The position numbers and the translations under genes were made by a program. A DNA stretch of 64,000 bases from Bacteroidota bacterium (lineage in GTDB: Bacteria > Bacteroidota > Bacteroidia > Bacteroidales > JAADJA01), in the NCBI GenBank assembly GCA_020444515.1, contig JAHLKX010000009.1, forward strand, positions 1 to 64,000, written 5' to 3'. Each line of letters starts with the position of its first letter. Position 1 is the first letter of the stretch. The notes below the pieces were generated by a model that was given only the letters and a program-made list of their open reading frames with translations, did no database searches and was not told where the DNA came from. Shown here one piece after another: positions 8,824 through 18,782 of this stretch.

Positions 8824-10538
8824 TAAAAATCTATTTCCAGGTCCAATTGATCCTTAAGGGTTTTGAGGGCCGGATTTTTAGCTGCCATTTTATTGAATTT
8901 TTCTTGCGGGGTATAAGGCTTTTTAATATCGGTTTGTTCAGTAACTACAATATCCAGTAAGACCTGATAATTGTTAAGTTTCTCCCGCAATGCAGGAAGA
9001 ATTTCCAGCTTTCGGTCCTCCATTTCACTCTTCTGGATCTTGTTATCTACCGTGAACTCTATCTTATAATCTTCCTTAAGAACAGGTTTTCGTTTGAACA
9101 GGGTTGTGTGAAAGTTCTTGTCGGAACGATAACTCTCCGACATCGATTTCCAGGCCTTATTGAGTTTGGGTTGATCAAAAACATCTGCAGGTTTTCCAGT
9201 GTTATCCTCCAAATCAGGTTCATCTGGGTTTTTTTCTTCTTTTTGATTACCCTTTATTGAAATGGTTCCGGGCATGGCCGGTCGCGATGATACAGGTCTT
9301 TTTGTGGGCACCTCTTCCTTTTCAACAGGTTGAGAAGATTGTTTTTCAGTGGCCTTGTCAGATTCAGTCACAGTTGGACTTTTGTATACCGGATTTGCCT
9401 TCTTTTCAGCCACAACCGTTGGCCTGGATTCACTGATATAACCCGGCTTCACCAAACTACACATTTGCATCAGGGCCAGCTCCAGGTGCAGTTTTTTATT
9501 ATTGCTACTTTTATATTCAATATCACATTTATTCCCAATTTCCAATGCTTTTAATAAAAACTCTGCTGAACAAATATGGGATTGCTCCTGGTATTTTTGA
9601 CGAATACTCCCTCCCACTTCTAACAAACTCAATGTTTGAGGATCCTTGCCGACTAGAAGGTTTCTCAAATGTTCTCCAAAACCAATCAAAAAATGCTGCC
9701 CATCGAACCCATTATCAATTATATCATTGATGATCAACAGGGTGCTGACAATGTCACCTGAAATAATGGCATCGATCAGTTTAAAATAATAATCATAATC
9801 CAGCACATTCAGGTTCTCAATCACATTTTTATAGGTGATGTTTTTACCACTGAAGCTGATGATCTGGTCAAAAATTGAAAGGGCATCCCGCAAGGCTCCA
9901 TCTGATTTTTGAGCAATGACATGCAACGCATCCGTTTCTGCATCAACGCCTTCTTTATTAGCCACAAAAGCAAGATGAGCCGAAATATCCTCTACCGTAA
10001 TCCTTTTAAAATCATAAATCTGGCAACGGGATAATATCGTTGGAATGATCTTATGTTTTTCAGTCGTTGCCAGTATAAATTTTGCATAAGCTGGCGGTTC
10101 TTCCAGGGTTTTCAGAAATGCATTGAAAGCTGACGGAGATAACATGTGTACCTCATCAATAATGTAAACTTTGTATTTTCCAACCTGGGGGGGAATGCGC
10201 ACCTGGTCGACTAAATTACGGATATCATCAACGGAATTATTGGATGCAGCATCCAGCTCATGAATATTGAAGGAGGCATTGTTATTAAAGGAAGTACAGG
10301 ATTCACATTCATTACAGGCCTCAAGATTGTCGGAAAGGTTAAAACAATTGATGGTTTTTGCCAGGATTCGGGCACATGTAGTTTTGCCGACTCCCCGGGG
10401 ACCACAAAAAAGAAATGCCTGGGCCAGGTGATTACTTTTGATGGCATTCTTCAACGTTCGTGTAATGCTATCCTGTCCGACAACCGTGTCGAATGTTTGG
10501 GGTCTGTACTTACGTGCCGATACAACAAAATTTTCCAT
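8823..10538 (-). CDS. dnaX: DNA polymerase III subunit gamma/tau
   Basis: A 571-residue clamp-loader ATPase. The N-terminal AAA+ domain has Walker A GPRGVGKTT, a zinc cluster of four cysteines in the CFN...CNECESC segment, Walker B YIIDEVHML and the sensor ATTEKHKIIPTILSRC. Domain III follows, then a Lys/Pro/Glu-rich linker (about 370-450) and a short tau-like C-terminal domain. No obvious slippery A run for gamma/tau frameshifting was noticed. It loads the beta clamp at the replisome. It is first in an operon with the acyltransferase, and a -7 element lies upstream at 10569-10576. Confidence 0.95.
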   Translation of the reverse strand: MENFVVSARKYRPQTFDTVVGQDSITRTLKNAIKSNHLAQAFLFCGPRGVGKTTCARILAKTINCFNLSDNLEACNECESCTSFNNNASFNIHELDAASNNSVDDIRNLVDQVRIPPQVGKYKVYIIDEVHMLSPSAFNAFLKTLEEPPAYAKFILATTEKHKIIPTILSRCQIYDFKRITVEDISAHLAFVANKEGVDAETDALHVIAQKSDGALRDALSIFDQIISFSGKNITYKNVIENLNVLDYDYYFKLIDAIISGDIVSTLLIINDIIDNGFDGQHFLIGFGEHLRNLLVGKDPQTLSLLEVGGSIRQKYQEQSHICSAEFLLKALEIGNKCDIEYKSSNNKKLHLELALMQMCSLVKPGYISESRPTVVAEKKANPVYKSPTVTESDKATEKQSSQPVEKEEVPTKRPVSSRPAMPGTISIKGNQKEEKNPDEPDLEDNTGKPADVFDQPKLNKAWKSMSESYRSDKNFHTTLFKRKPVLKEDYKIEFTVDNKIQKSEMEDRKLEILPALREKLNNYQVLLDIVVTEQTDIKKPYTPQEKFNKMAAKNPALKTLKDQLDLEIDF

Positions 10539-10568
10539 CTAAATCCCGGTTTCCCTTTTAAATCTGGG

Positions 10569-10576
10569 CAAAAATA
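10569..10576 (-). promoter_or_regulatory. -7 element of dnaX
   Basis: On the minus strand this reads TATTTTTG followed by CC. It lies about 30 bp upstream of the dnaX ATG and gives a short leader. No good -33 element is visible. Confidence 0.45.
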
Positions 10577-10674
10577 CAAACTTTTTACCTCTGTATCAGG
10601 GAATCAAAAAGGATGTTGAAAAGTTTTATAAATTGTATTCATTTTCTTCCGAAATTTGAAAAAAACAGTGCATT

Positions 10675-13600
10675 ATGATTCAGTTATATTTATTCAAAGC
10701 GTTCAGACTGGGATTAAGTCTTTTATTGATCCTTTCAATCAATGGTATTTTTAGCCTTGTTAAGGCATCTGAAAAATCACAAACAGACCAGCCAAAAGAC
10801 TGGTCCATAATAGCATCTTATGACATTCCGGGCAAAGCTTCCGGACTGGCCTGGGATGGGACCTATATTTATTTTGGGATATATGGATCCAACGGTGACC
10901 AGGTGCATCGATTCGATCCATCAACAGGAACAGAAGAGTTGCTTTTCACAAACCCTTCTATTAACGATGCTTATGGAATGACTTATGATGGCACCAACCT
11001 ATGGATCACCGATCATGGCTTGAGTTCGTCGGAACCAGCTTATGCCCTTGAACTTGATTTCAGTGGCTCCAGTATATCACAATTTGACCTGCCTGATCAT
11101 TACATGTCAGGAATTGCTTTTGATGAAGGTAATTTTTGGGTTGCTACCTATTATCCTAATCCGGGAACCATTTATAAAGTAGATGGAACTGGGGCCATCA
11201 TTACCCAATTTCAATCACCGGATGAACAACCCTGGGATGTTTGTGTAGAAGGAGATTACCTCTGGATTGCTGATTATGATGGGAACATGCTATATAAAAC
11301 AGATCAAAGCGGAAATATTCTGGAAAACCATCCCTGTGAAAACATTAAGCCATCAGGAGTGGTATTTGACGGACAATACCTTTGGTATGTGGATGGTCAA
11401 TTATCTTCCAACAGTACCCTCTACAAGGTGGATCTGGCAGGAGGTGGCACGGCACAGATCAACGTACCGGTCACCAGTTATAATTATGGTACGGTATCCA
11501 TTGGTGATTCAGCCGTTTGGAATTGCTCTATTGAAAACACCGGGACCGCCAATCTGGAAATTACAGGTCTCATCATTCAAAATGCGGTTCCAATATTTAA
11601 TTATACCGTATTCCCCATCGTAATTGAACCCGGGAACACCGATGCGATTGAATTCGTTTTCAAGCCTACCGAAACAGGATCGCTCAACACCATTGTAACA
11701 ATTGAATCTTCGGATCCAGTCAATCCTGAAACAGAGCTTGAATTGGAAGGAGAGGCGGTTTATTCAGGACCTCATATCAATGTAGCCGCAACAACTCATG
11801 ACTATGGAAGCATTCGATTGAATGCCAATAAAAGATGGTTTTGCACTGTTTCCAATGATGGAAGTCAGCCACTCGAAATTACCGGTATTACCTTTGATGA
11901 TCCTGCTTTTTATATAGATGAAATGTTGCCCTTCCCAACGACCATTCCTGTTTTGAGCAGTATAGATTTTGGGTTCTGGTTTCACCCCCAAGAAGTTACT
12001 TCTTATGCGGCAACAGCTATTATATCACACAATGACCCAACACAAGATCCCATCGAAATTACACTCTCAGGTGAAGCAGTTGATATAGAATTCCCTATGG
12101 GTGATAATTTCTGGCATTACCAGATCACCACAAGCTGGGACAATAGCATTAAAGCGATTGCTCCAATTGAAGATATGAATGATGACGGTGTTGGAGAGGT
12201 CATTGTTTGCTCCGAAGATGATTTTGTCAGATGCTTCAATGGCAATTCCCACTCTACAGCTGATATTTTTTGGCAAAATGAAGCAGGAACAGTCTATGGT
12301 CAAAACGGATTAACCACCATCGAAGATATCAATGGTGATGGCTACAGGGATGTGGTGGTAGGAATGGCCTGGGGCGTCCGTTCAATAAAGGTACTTTCAG
12401 GCAAGACCGGTCTTTTGTTATGGATCTATGATACCCATGTTTATGGCGATGGTGGATGGGTTTACCAGGTGTGGACAGGATATGATTACAATGGCGATGG
12501 GATTTCTGATGTTTTGGCATCTACTGGTAACGATGGTAACAACACAGGGCCGAAGAGGATTTTTTGTTTGGATGGAACCGATGGAAGCGCAATCTGGGAC
12601 GCATATTCAGATGGACCAAATTTCTCAGTGATTGGAGTGGCTGACTTCACAGGCGACGGTATTCCGGATGTCATAGGTGGGGCCTCTAACAATGGGGAAA
12701 CTGAAGGGAAAGTATTTGGGATCAATGGCGAAAACGGCGCCATCCTCTGGACACATACCACCGGTGGTACGTCGGTTTGGGCTCTTGAACAACTGGATGA
12801 TGCAACCGGAGACGGGATTAAAGATGTAGTGGCCGGGGATTTTGGAGGAAACTATTATTTTCTGAATGCAACCAATGGAGCTGTATTTCAAAGCGGATCG
12901 ATGGGCTCTTCATTATTGTTGCGTGCAGAACGACTGGATGATGTAAATGGTAACGGTTATGCTGATATTTCATTTGCCAGTAGCAGCAGCAATGCTGTGG
13001 TCATCGACGGTTTGACCGGCACAAATATATGGCTGTCATCGCTGGCAGATAAATGCTGGAACATTGATCGCATTGAGGATGTGAGTGGTGATGGCATCAA
13101 CGATCTGATAGCCGGCACCCTATTCAGCAACAATAATGTATATTTCCTGGACGGTGTCAATGGTGATCAACTTTTTTCACAAAGTTATGGAGAAGCCATT
13201 GATGGTTTAAGCGCAATCCCTGACATCAACGGGGATGGATCCTGGGAAATGGTTGCCGGTGGAAGAGAAGGAACCCTGATCTGCTTCTCTGGTGGAATTA
13301 ACAGTTTAACAGTTTTGGCTGATTTTATGGCAGATACAACCTTTGGCCTTGTACCATTTGATGTTCATTTCACAGATCTCTCCATGGGATCCGTGAACAC
13401 CTGGGAATGGGATTTTGACAATGACGGAACCATTGATTCTTTCGAAGAAAATCCTACCTATACTTATTCCTTGTCGGGAATTTATTCGGTTAGTCTCAGC
13501 GTGAGTGATGGTATTAATTCAAATACACTCATTAAGGAAGATTACATTACTGCCGATACAGCGGTCGGAATTTCAATAAACAATGAAGCCAAATCCATCC

Positions 13601-13857
13601 TGGTCGCACCCAATCCATTTGGGAATCAAACAACGATTGTTATTCGTCAGGATCTTGAGTTTCCGGCAATACTGACCATCTTTAATTCCTCTGGTCAATT
13701 GATTGAAGAGCTCACATCGGAGTCAATCTCCGATGGCATCCATGCACTGGAATGGAACCGCAGGGATCAAAATGGAACCAGGGTTCATCCGGGAATTTAT
13801 TATGGAATTTTAACCATAAATCATACGAAAACAACCATAAAATTGATCGCCAAATAG
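10675..13857 (+). CDS. large multi-domain T9SS-secreted protein (propeller, HYDIN-type, FG-GAP, PKD)
   Basis: A 1060-residue surface or secreted protein. The order is: signal peptide (1-31); an NHL/SMP-30-like beta-propeller (about 40-265) with repeated YDGTNLWI-type strands; two 'choice-of-anchor D' (ASPM/HYDIN-like) Ig domains (about 270-475) with YGTVSIGDSAVW and NTGTANLEI motifs; FG-GAP/VCBS-like integrin repeats rich in DxNGDG calcium loops (about 490-870); a PKD domain (about 885-965, WEWDFDNDGTID); and a type A T9SS sorting domain (about 980-1060, VAPNPFGNQTTI to YYGILTI). It is probably exported by PorU and anchored or released. Ligand unknown. It stands alone, with A/T-rich tandem repeats after the stop. 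Confidence 0.85.
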   Translation: MIQLYLFKAFRLGLSLLLILSINGIFSLVKASEKSQTDQPKDWSIIASYDIPGKASGLAWDGTYIYFGIYGSNGDQVHRFDPSTGTEELLFTNPSINDAYGMTYDGTNLWITDHGLSSSEPAYALELDFSGSSISQFDLPDHYMSGIAFDEGNFWVATYYPNPGTIYKVDGTGAIITQFQSPDEQPWDVCVEGDYLWIADYDGNMLYKTDQSGNILENHPCENIKPSGVVFDGQYLWYVDGQLSSNSTLYKVDLAGGGTAQINVPVTSYNYGTVSIGDSAVWNCSIENTGTANLEITGLIIQNAVPIFNYTVFPIVIEPGNTDAIEFVFKPTETGSLNTIVTIESSDPVNPETELELEGEAVYSGPHINVAATTHDYGSIRLNANKRWFCTVSNDGSQPLEITGITFDDPAFYIDEMLPFPTTIPVLSSIDFGFWFHPQEVTSYAATAIISHNDPTQDPIEITLSGEAVDIEFPMGDNFWHYQITTSWDNSIKAIAPIEDMNDDGVGEVIVCSEDDFVRCFNGNSHSTADIFWQNEAGTVYGQNGLTTIEDINGDGYRDVVVGMAWGVRSIKVLSGKTGLLLWIYDTHVYGDGGWVYQVWTGYDYNGDGISDVLASTGNDGNNTGPKRIFCLDGTDGSAIWDAYSDGPNFSVIGVADFTGDGIPDVIGGASNNGETEGKVFGINGENGAILWTHTTGGTSVWALEQLDDATGDGIKDVVAGDFGGNYYFLNATNGAVFQSGSMGSSLLLRAERLDDVNGNGYADISFASSSSNAVVIDGLTGTNIWLSSLADKCWNIDRIEDVSGDGINDLIAGTLFSNNNVYFLDGVNGDQLFSQSYGEAIDGLSAIPDINGDGSWEMVAGGREGTLICFSGGINSLTVLADFMADTTFGLVPFDVHFTDLSMGSVNTWEWDFDNDGTIDSFEENPTYTYSLSGIYSVSLSVSDGINSNTLIKEDYITADTAVGISINNEAKSILVAPNPFGNQTTIVIRQDLEFPAILTIFNSSGQLIEELTSESISDGIHALEWNRRDQNGTRVHPGIYYGILTINHTKTTIKLIAK

Positions 13858-13870
13858 TCTTCGATTTTTC

Positions 13871-13906
13871 GATTTTTCCTAAAATTGGATTTTTTCCTAA
13901 AATTAG
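13871..13906 (+). repeat. short tandem repeat (2 copies, ~18 bp)
   Basis: GATTTTTCCTAAAATTG (13871-13887) is followed directly by a near-identical copy with one extra T (13888-13906). Similar TCGATTTTT units lie just before. It sits between two genes, has no stem structure, and is probably slippage-derived. Confidence 0.6.
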
Positions 13907-13967
13907 ATTCAATTTGGTAACTTATTAATATGGATGAACGTAGTAGAGGGGTGTATTTTTACCAAAT

Positions 13968-16313
13968 ATGGCTTTAATGTTGAGAATTTTGTTGATCGCA
14001 CTGGCTTTATCCGCCACAACTGTCTTTGCACAAGATTTGGAATGGAGTGTTATTAATTCTGATAATTCAGATTTACCCAATCAAACCATCAAATCAATCG
14101 TAGTCGATGAGGAGGGTGCTTTGTGGATCGGAACTTACATGGGTGGAATTGGCGTCTTAAAGGATGACAATTGGACAATATACAATACCTCCAATTCAGA
14201 ACTCCCCCACAATTATATTAATGCCATTGCCATTGATAAAAACAATGTTAAATGGGTAGGCACCGATGGTGGTGGTCTGGCAAGATTTGATGGCACCACC
14301 TGGGAAGTCTATAAAACATCAAATTCAGGCATTCCTTCCAATGTTGTCATGTCAATATTTTGTGATGATGATGGGACCATTTGGGTAGGCACCTATTTTG
14401 GTGGTCTGGCAGAATTTAACAGTGGAATCTGGACCATATATAACGATGAAAACTCACCCTTACTATCCAATAAAGTGGTGACCATAACAAAAGATCACAA
14501 TGGATTACTTTGGTTAGGTACCCAGGGAGGTGGGGTGGCTTCATTTGACCGTTCAAATTGGAATGTCTATACCGAAAGAAATTCAAAACTTACCAACGAT
14601 TATATTTATTCCATTGCCGTTGACAAGGAAAACAAAAAATGGATCGGTACCGGTGGCGGTGGATTAAATGTATTTAATGATGTATACTGGGTAAAATATA
14701 ATGCCTCAACATCCAATTTGACCGATGATAATATTCGGCCTATTGCAATTGATGCAAAGGACAACAAATGGATCGGTACTTACATCGGAGGGATTAATGT
14801 TTTTGACGGAAAAGTTTGGAAGGTTTATGATTTTCAGAATAGCCAAATGCCTGACGATGAAATCACCACAATGACTTATCATAAAAATATGGTGTATGTT
14901 GGTACCGAGCGTTCGGGATTGGTCGCTGTTAAAGACATTAAACCAGTAGCCATACCAGTTCCTGTTGTGGCTGCAAAAGTGGAGCAAAAGCCTGAGGAAC
15001 CTAAAGTTAAAGAGGAAATTGTTGAGCAACCCATCGAGGTTGTTAAAGAAGTTCCAGTGCCCGTTGTAATAGAAGAAGAGATTCAGCCTAAAGAACCTGA
15101 AAAAGAACCCATTGTTGAGGTTCAACCGGAAGTCATTCCGCTGTCTGCGCCATCACCTCAAAATCAAATTGTCATCGTTATGGATGCTGCAGATGTCTAT
15201 TTTGATCCTCAAAAAAGGAAAGATGTGATACGTGCATTTGCTTATCTTTTGAAACACAGAGAAAGAATCAATGCATCTTATGAGGTCAGGGTCTTGATTT
15301 ATAGCACCAATTATGACGTAAGCCCCAGAAAGATCACTTTGACAGAGGCAGAACTTGAAAAACTATCAGCTAAGGATGTCATCTTTTTGGAGGGTGAAAG
15401 TACCTTTACCGAAGGAATAAAAAAAGCTTTTAACCTGATCAAGGTTGATTACAATCCCAATGGAAATAATCATGTGATCGCTGCCACTTATAAATTTATC
15501 AGAGATGACGAAACCGCCAAGGTAGTCGTTAAAGATAATCTTGACAACAATTATATCGTGTTCTCCCTGCTGGCATTTGATACCGATGAAATGAAACTGA
15601 GGCGTAAAATGCGCGAAATAGTGCCAAGAGGCAATGGTCATTATTATGCCATCAATAAACCAGGCTTAAAAGACAATTGGTCTGTCACCGGGCAGTTTGG
15701 GCTTTCTGTTTTCAGAGGTGATATCGACAAAAGTAATTTCATTGGATTTCCAGGGGTATTTGGAATTGCCGCGAACAAACAATTATTGTCAACAGGCATG
15801 ATCAATGGAGGAGTAAAAGCCCAGTTCAATGTTGGTAAACTCACAGGTGAAAAAAACAATGAATCTTTCAAAAACAACTATATTGAAGGTTGTATCAACT
15901 TTCAGGTGATCCTGAATCGTTGGATCAATAGAAATTTCAGATTCGACAAATACCGACCCTATGCTTTTGCTGGCATCGGTTTTATCAACTACAGGGCCTT
16001 ATTATGGAACAATAATGGAGATGTAATAAATGGGATAGGATATGATGTTATCGAAGATGACATTGAAACCAACGGCAGCAATCCCAATAAAACAAGCAGT
16101 GTGACTGAAATTATTTTTCCTGTCGGTGCAGGTGTCAATTATAAACTCAATGAAAATTTCAATGTTGAAGTTGAAGCTTCTTCAAGGTTTATCAACAGCG
16201 ATCAACTGGATGCCAGAATTGGATTCAAGAATGATAAGTACTGGTTTTTTTCAGTCGGTGTAACCTATAAATTTCAGTCGAAAGAATTCATGGCCGACAT
16301 TTTAAACAAGTAA
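13968..16313 (+). CDS. two-component-type propeller / VWA-like / outer-membrane barrel fusion protein
   Basis: A 781-residue envelope protein with an unusual order. A signal peptide (1-21, ending FAQ) precedes about seven Reg_prop propeller blades (25-325), each with a WIGT.GGG-type motif. A Pro/Glu/Lys/Val-rich linker (about 330-395) follows, then a VWA-like Rossmann domain (about 400-555; begins QIVIVMDAADVYF) that lacks a complete DxSxS MIDAS. A C-terminal beta-barrel (about 565-781) ends YKFQSKEF. The barrel resembles the protein at 46392-47165 (same FxGDxD start and F/Y-K-F finish). The propeller and linker may span the periplasm in an OmpA-like way; this is inference. I know no assigned function for this architecture. 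Confidence 0.75.
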   Translation: MALMLRILLIALALSATTVFAQDLEWSVINSDNSDLPNQTIKSIVVDEEGALWIGTYMGGIGVLKDDNWTIYNTSNSELPHNYINAIAIDKNNVKWVGTDGGGLARFDGTTWEVYKTSNSGIPSNVVMSIFCDDDGTIWVGTYFGGLAEFNSGIWTIYNDENSPLLSNKVVTITKDHNGLLWLGTQGGGVASFDRSNWNVYTERNSKLTNDYIYSIAVDKENKKWIGTGGGGLNVFNDVYWVKYNASTSNLTDDNIRPIAIDAKDNKWIGTYIGGINVFDGKVWKVYDFQNSQMPDDEITTMTYHKNMVYVGTERSGLVAVKDIKPVAIPVPVVAAKVEQKPEEPKVKEEIVEQPIEVVKEVPVPVVIEEEIQPKEPEKEPIVEVQPEVIPLSAPSPQNQIVIVMDAADVYFDPQKRKDVIRAFAYLLKHRERINASYEVRVLIYSTNYDVSPRKITLTEAELEKLSAKDVIFLEGESTFTEGIKKAFNLIKVDYNPNGNNHVIAATYKFIRDDETAKVVVKDNLDNNYIVFSLLAFDTDEMKLRRKMREIVPRGNGHYYAINKPGLKDNWSVTGQFGLSVFRGDIDKSNFIGFPGVFGIAANKQLLSTGMINGGVKAQFNVGKLTGEKNNESFKNNYIEGCINFQVILNRWINRNFRFDKYRPYAFAGIGFINYRALLWNNNGDVINGIGYDVIEDDIETNGSNPNKTSSVTEIIFPVGAGVNYKLNENFNVEVEASSRFINSDQLDARIGFKNDKYWFFSVGVTYKFQSKEFMADILNK

Positions 16314-16364
16314 CCAATTTTTGCGCTATAAAATATCCCCTTCTCCACTTCCGTTTATGACGTT

Positions 16365-17522
16365 GTGATTGAACAACAAAAATTCACTAAGACAATATTC
16401 CCCTTGATTCTATGGATCATTTTTCCCATATTACTTTTGGCTGATCCCAGGGTTGAAAAAAATCCACATGTTGTTTATCATGTTTCCCTGAATGATGATC
16501 AATACCTGATCGAATATACATTTATGGATCCCTTTGGCAATTTGCAAACCTATTCCTTAACCATACCCCATGAAGGCGCGGTTAAAATGATTGACAAATT
16601 CGGGATTCCGATGTGGATGTTTGAACCATATGTCGATACAGAAGATAACCTTGCATATCGAAAGGAAATTCTCAAAAAAGGGCTTTTTAGGCTGCATGAG
16701 AACACCATTGAAGTAGACAAAAGTGCAGTTGTACAATACTACAGTGAGGCAATATGCAAACCCATTGCGAAGATGATCATAAGGTCGCTGGCAGACTACA
16801 ACATGGATACTCCACGCAATAGGATTGAATTTGCCATGCGATTTGTTCAGGATATTCCATATGGTATACCCTTATATGAAGATGATGACAGACATTACGG
16901 GGGCGTTAGTCCACCCCCAAAATTGTTGATCGATGGTTATGGTGATTGCGATTCAAAAGTTTTACTTTTTGCAGGTATTTTAGTGTATCTGATTCCCGTG
17001 GATGATTTTATTTTTCTGAATCAGCTGGAACATGTTCTTTCAGCCATCAGGGCCGAACCTGATAAAGGGCTTACTTTTGTCAGATTTGAAGGCGATAGGT
17101 TCCTCATTGCTGAAACCGCAGGTCCGGGAAAACGACTCCTCGGGCAGGAAGGAACTTATTTCAGGAATAAATTTGTTCCTGAAAAACTGCAAATAGATCC
17201 GCCGGAAATATTGCCACCGGAAAAGGCAGGCCTTTCAACATCTTATCGGAATACCTCCAAAACAAATAACACAAACACCATCACTATCCGAAACACATCC
17301 AATCGCCGTTTCTCTTTTCAGATCAGCAATGATCAGGTTCAATGGAAAAAATTACAATTGACCGGAAAACAATCCGGACAATTTGAAATGGAGGCCGGAT
17401 CAGCATTATTTATCCGTTTCAGAGAAAGAAATTCCAGGTATGTCATTCACAAAATAAGCCCGGGAAATACCTATTCATTGATTTGGGATCCTAAAAAAAA
17501 CAAATGGGAAATTGCCCAGTAA
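16365..17522 (+). CDS. secreted transglutaminase-like protein
   Basis: A 385-residue protein with an N-terminal signal/anchor (hydrophobic residues about 10-26) and a transglutaminase-like core. The putative catalytic Cys lies in YGDCDSK (about residue 193), with a His in LEHVLSAI (about 222) and a later acidic residue. These groups are usually proteases or peptide-modifying enzymes; the activity here is unproven. The start is GTG at 16365. A three-codon ORF (ATG ACG TTG TGA, 16357-16368) overlaps this start codon, which could limit initiation. The C-terminal ~80 residues form a beta-rich domain. It follows the barrel fusion gene by 51 bp and may share its transcript. Confidence 0.7.
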   Translation: MIEQQKFTKTIFPLILWIIFPILLLADPRVEKNPHVVYHVSLNDDQYLIEYTFMDPFGNLQTYSLTIPHEGAVKMIDKFGIPMWMFEPYVDTEDNLAYRKEILKKGLFRLHENTIEVDKSAVVQYYSEAICKPIAKMIIRSLADYNMDTPRNRIEFAMRFVQDIPYGIPLYEDDDRHYGGVSPPPKLLIDGYGDCDSKVLLFAGILVYLIPVDDFIFLNQLEHVLSAIRAEPDKGLTFVRFEGDRFLIAETAGPGKRLLGQEGTYFRNKFVPEKLQIDPPEILPPEKAGLSTSYRNTSKTNNTNTITIRNTSNRRFSFQISNDQVQWKKLQLTGKQSGQFEMEAGSALFIRFRERNSRYVIHKISPGNTYSLIWDPKKNKWEIAQ

Positions 17523-17556
17523 TTTCCATGAAATATCTGGTTCCCAATCAACATAA

Positions 17557-18630
17557 TTACTGCAGAATAACCTTGGTTAATGAAATGCGATCTTCAAAAT
17601 GCAAAACCAGATAATACATACCTTCTGGCAATTCAGCATTTGACAAATCCAGATTTAGTTTTCTTTGATTGTGATTTTGAAGGTTGGCATCCTTTTTAAT
17701 AACCATCATCCCCAACTCATTGTAAACCGAAATATTCAACAGGTTCGAATGCATTTCAGGAATTTCAATTGTCAAAAAACCTTTTGTAGGATTGGGAAAA
17801 ACAAGGGGTTCTTCATGACCAATTCGATCATCAATCACATTGGTCAATGTGGTCCGTAAGGAATCAATATAGACAAAATTAGGCAATAAGCCATCATCGG
17901 TGACTTTCATAAGAGGTAATCCCTGCCCCTCTCCCATCCATTTATATTCTACCAGCTCCCGGTATATGGGAAATCCAAATCCCAACGAATCGATATAAAG
18001 GCTGTCAAACTGCTGAATTTCAGATCGGATCCGGATGGCCTCAAAAGTACCAAAAGGTGTATGCAATGTGCCCCAGCCATCTACATGGTTTACCCTTTTT
18101 TTCCATCCACCTGAATAACCAATGCCGGGAATATCAATGCCATACTCGGCTTGCGAGGAATCAACATTTCCGTAATTCAAAGGAAACTTATAAATAATAT
18201 CAGGGTCATCATATTTATTGGGAAGCGGAATTCCATTTAAAGTTATCCCAAAGCCTACACTTCTAAAATCGGTATTTGAACTTTTATAATATTCATACAC
18301 ATCGGTTACCTCAAATCCGGGGATCTGATCGAATTCAAATTGCTTTTTCGCCAAATTGGCAGAAAGAAAAAATATCAATTGATAAACCCATGGTGTTTCC
18401 TGAACAGAAACAAAAGTATCTACTCTTTGTAATACAGGCTCCAGATCAGTAAAATCCCAGGTGTAATTTTCTCCCGTTTCTTCAAAGTCGATTCCTGAAA
18501 TATCAAAAGCCGTGCTGAGCCTAATGGTATCACCCTGCTCCGGCATATCCGACTGATCAATAACAATCTGTGAAAACAAAATTCCGGGCAAAAGTATTAG
18601 ATTGAAAATAATAAATCGGACCTGGTGCAT
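17557..18630 (-). CDS. T9SS-sorted secreted protein, unknown function
   Basis: A 357-residue secreted protein. The signal peptide (1-20) ends near FSQ. The central region (about 25-270) is beta-rich with no enzymatic motif I recognise. The C-terminal ~80 residues are a T9SS type A sorting domain (VFPNPTKGFLTIEI through LPEGMYYLVL to a terminal KVILQ). It is convergent with the transglutaminase-like gene across 34 bp. A -7 element (18646-18653) sits just upstream of the ATG. Function not assigned. Confidence 0.8.
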   Translation of the reverse strand: MHQVRFIIFNLILLPGILFSQIVIDQSDMPEQGDTIRLSTAFDISGIDFEETGENYTWDFTDLEPVLQRVDTFVSVQETPWVYQLIFFLSANLAKKQFEFDQIPGFEVTDVYEYYKSSNTDFRSVGFGITLNGIPLPNKYDDPDIIYKFPLNYGNVDSSQAEYGIDIPGIGYSGGWKKRVNHVDGWGTLHTPFGTFEAIRIRSEIQQFDSLYIDSLGFGFPIYRELVEYKWMGEGQGLPLMKVTDDGLLPNFVYIDSLRTTLTNVIDDRIGHEEPLVFPNPTKGFLTIEIPEMHSNLLNISVYNELGMMVIKKDANLQNHNQRKLNLDLSNAELPEGMYYLVLHFEDRISLTKVILQ

Positions 18631-18645
18631 TGCAAGTATTTTCTA

Positions 18646-18653
18646 CAAATTTA
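18646..18653 (-). promoter_or_regulatory. -7 element of the 17557-18630 gene
   Basis: Minus-strand TAAATTTG, a full match to TAnnTTTG, lies 15 bp upstream of the start codon. No -33 element at the usual spacing is clear. Confidence 0.4.
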
Positions 18654-18737
18654 AGGTAATTCTGATAACAATATAAACCTGTGAAGATGAATCCTCAAAA
18701 TATTTGACAGGTTTTGTATGCATACCTACTGCCAAAT

Positions 18738-18768
18738 TTTGACTAATTTAGCAAGGGTACAACCTTTG
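18738..18768 (+). promoter_or_regulatory. promoter of rhomboid-aat operon
   Basis: TTTG at 18738-18741, a 19-bp spacer, then AACCTTTG at 18761-18768 (one mismatch to TAnnTTTG). The start point would lie only a few bases before the ATG at 18783. Confidence 0.5.
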
Positions 18769-18782
18769 TTTGTAAAGAATCT

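Noticed and set aside
17507-17527. Hairpin GGAAATT/AATTTCC at the end of the transglutaminase-like gene
   Set aside because: It overlaps the stop codon, is A/T-rich and has no T run; too weak to call a terminator.
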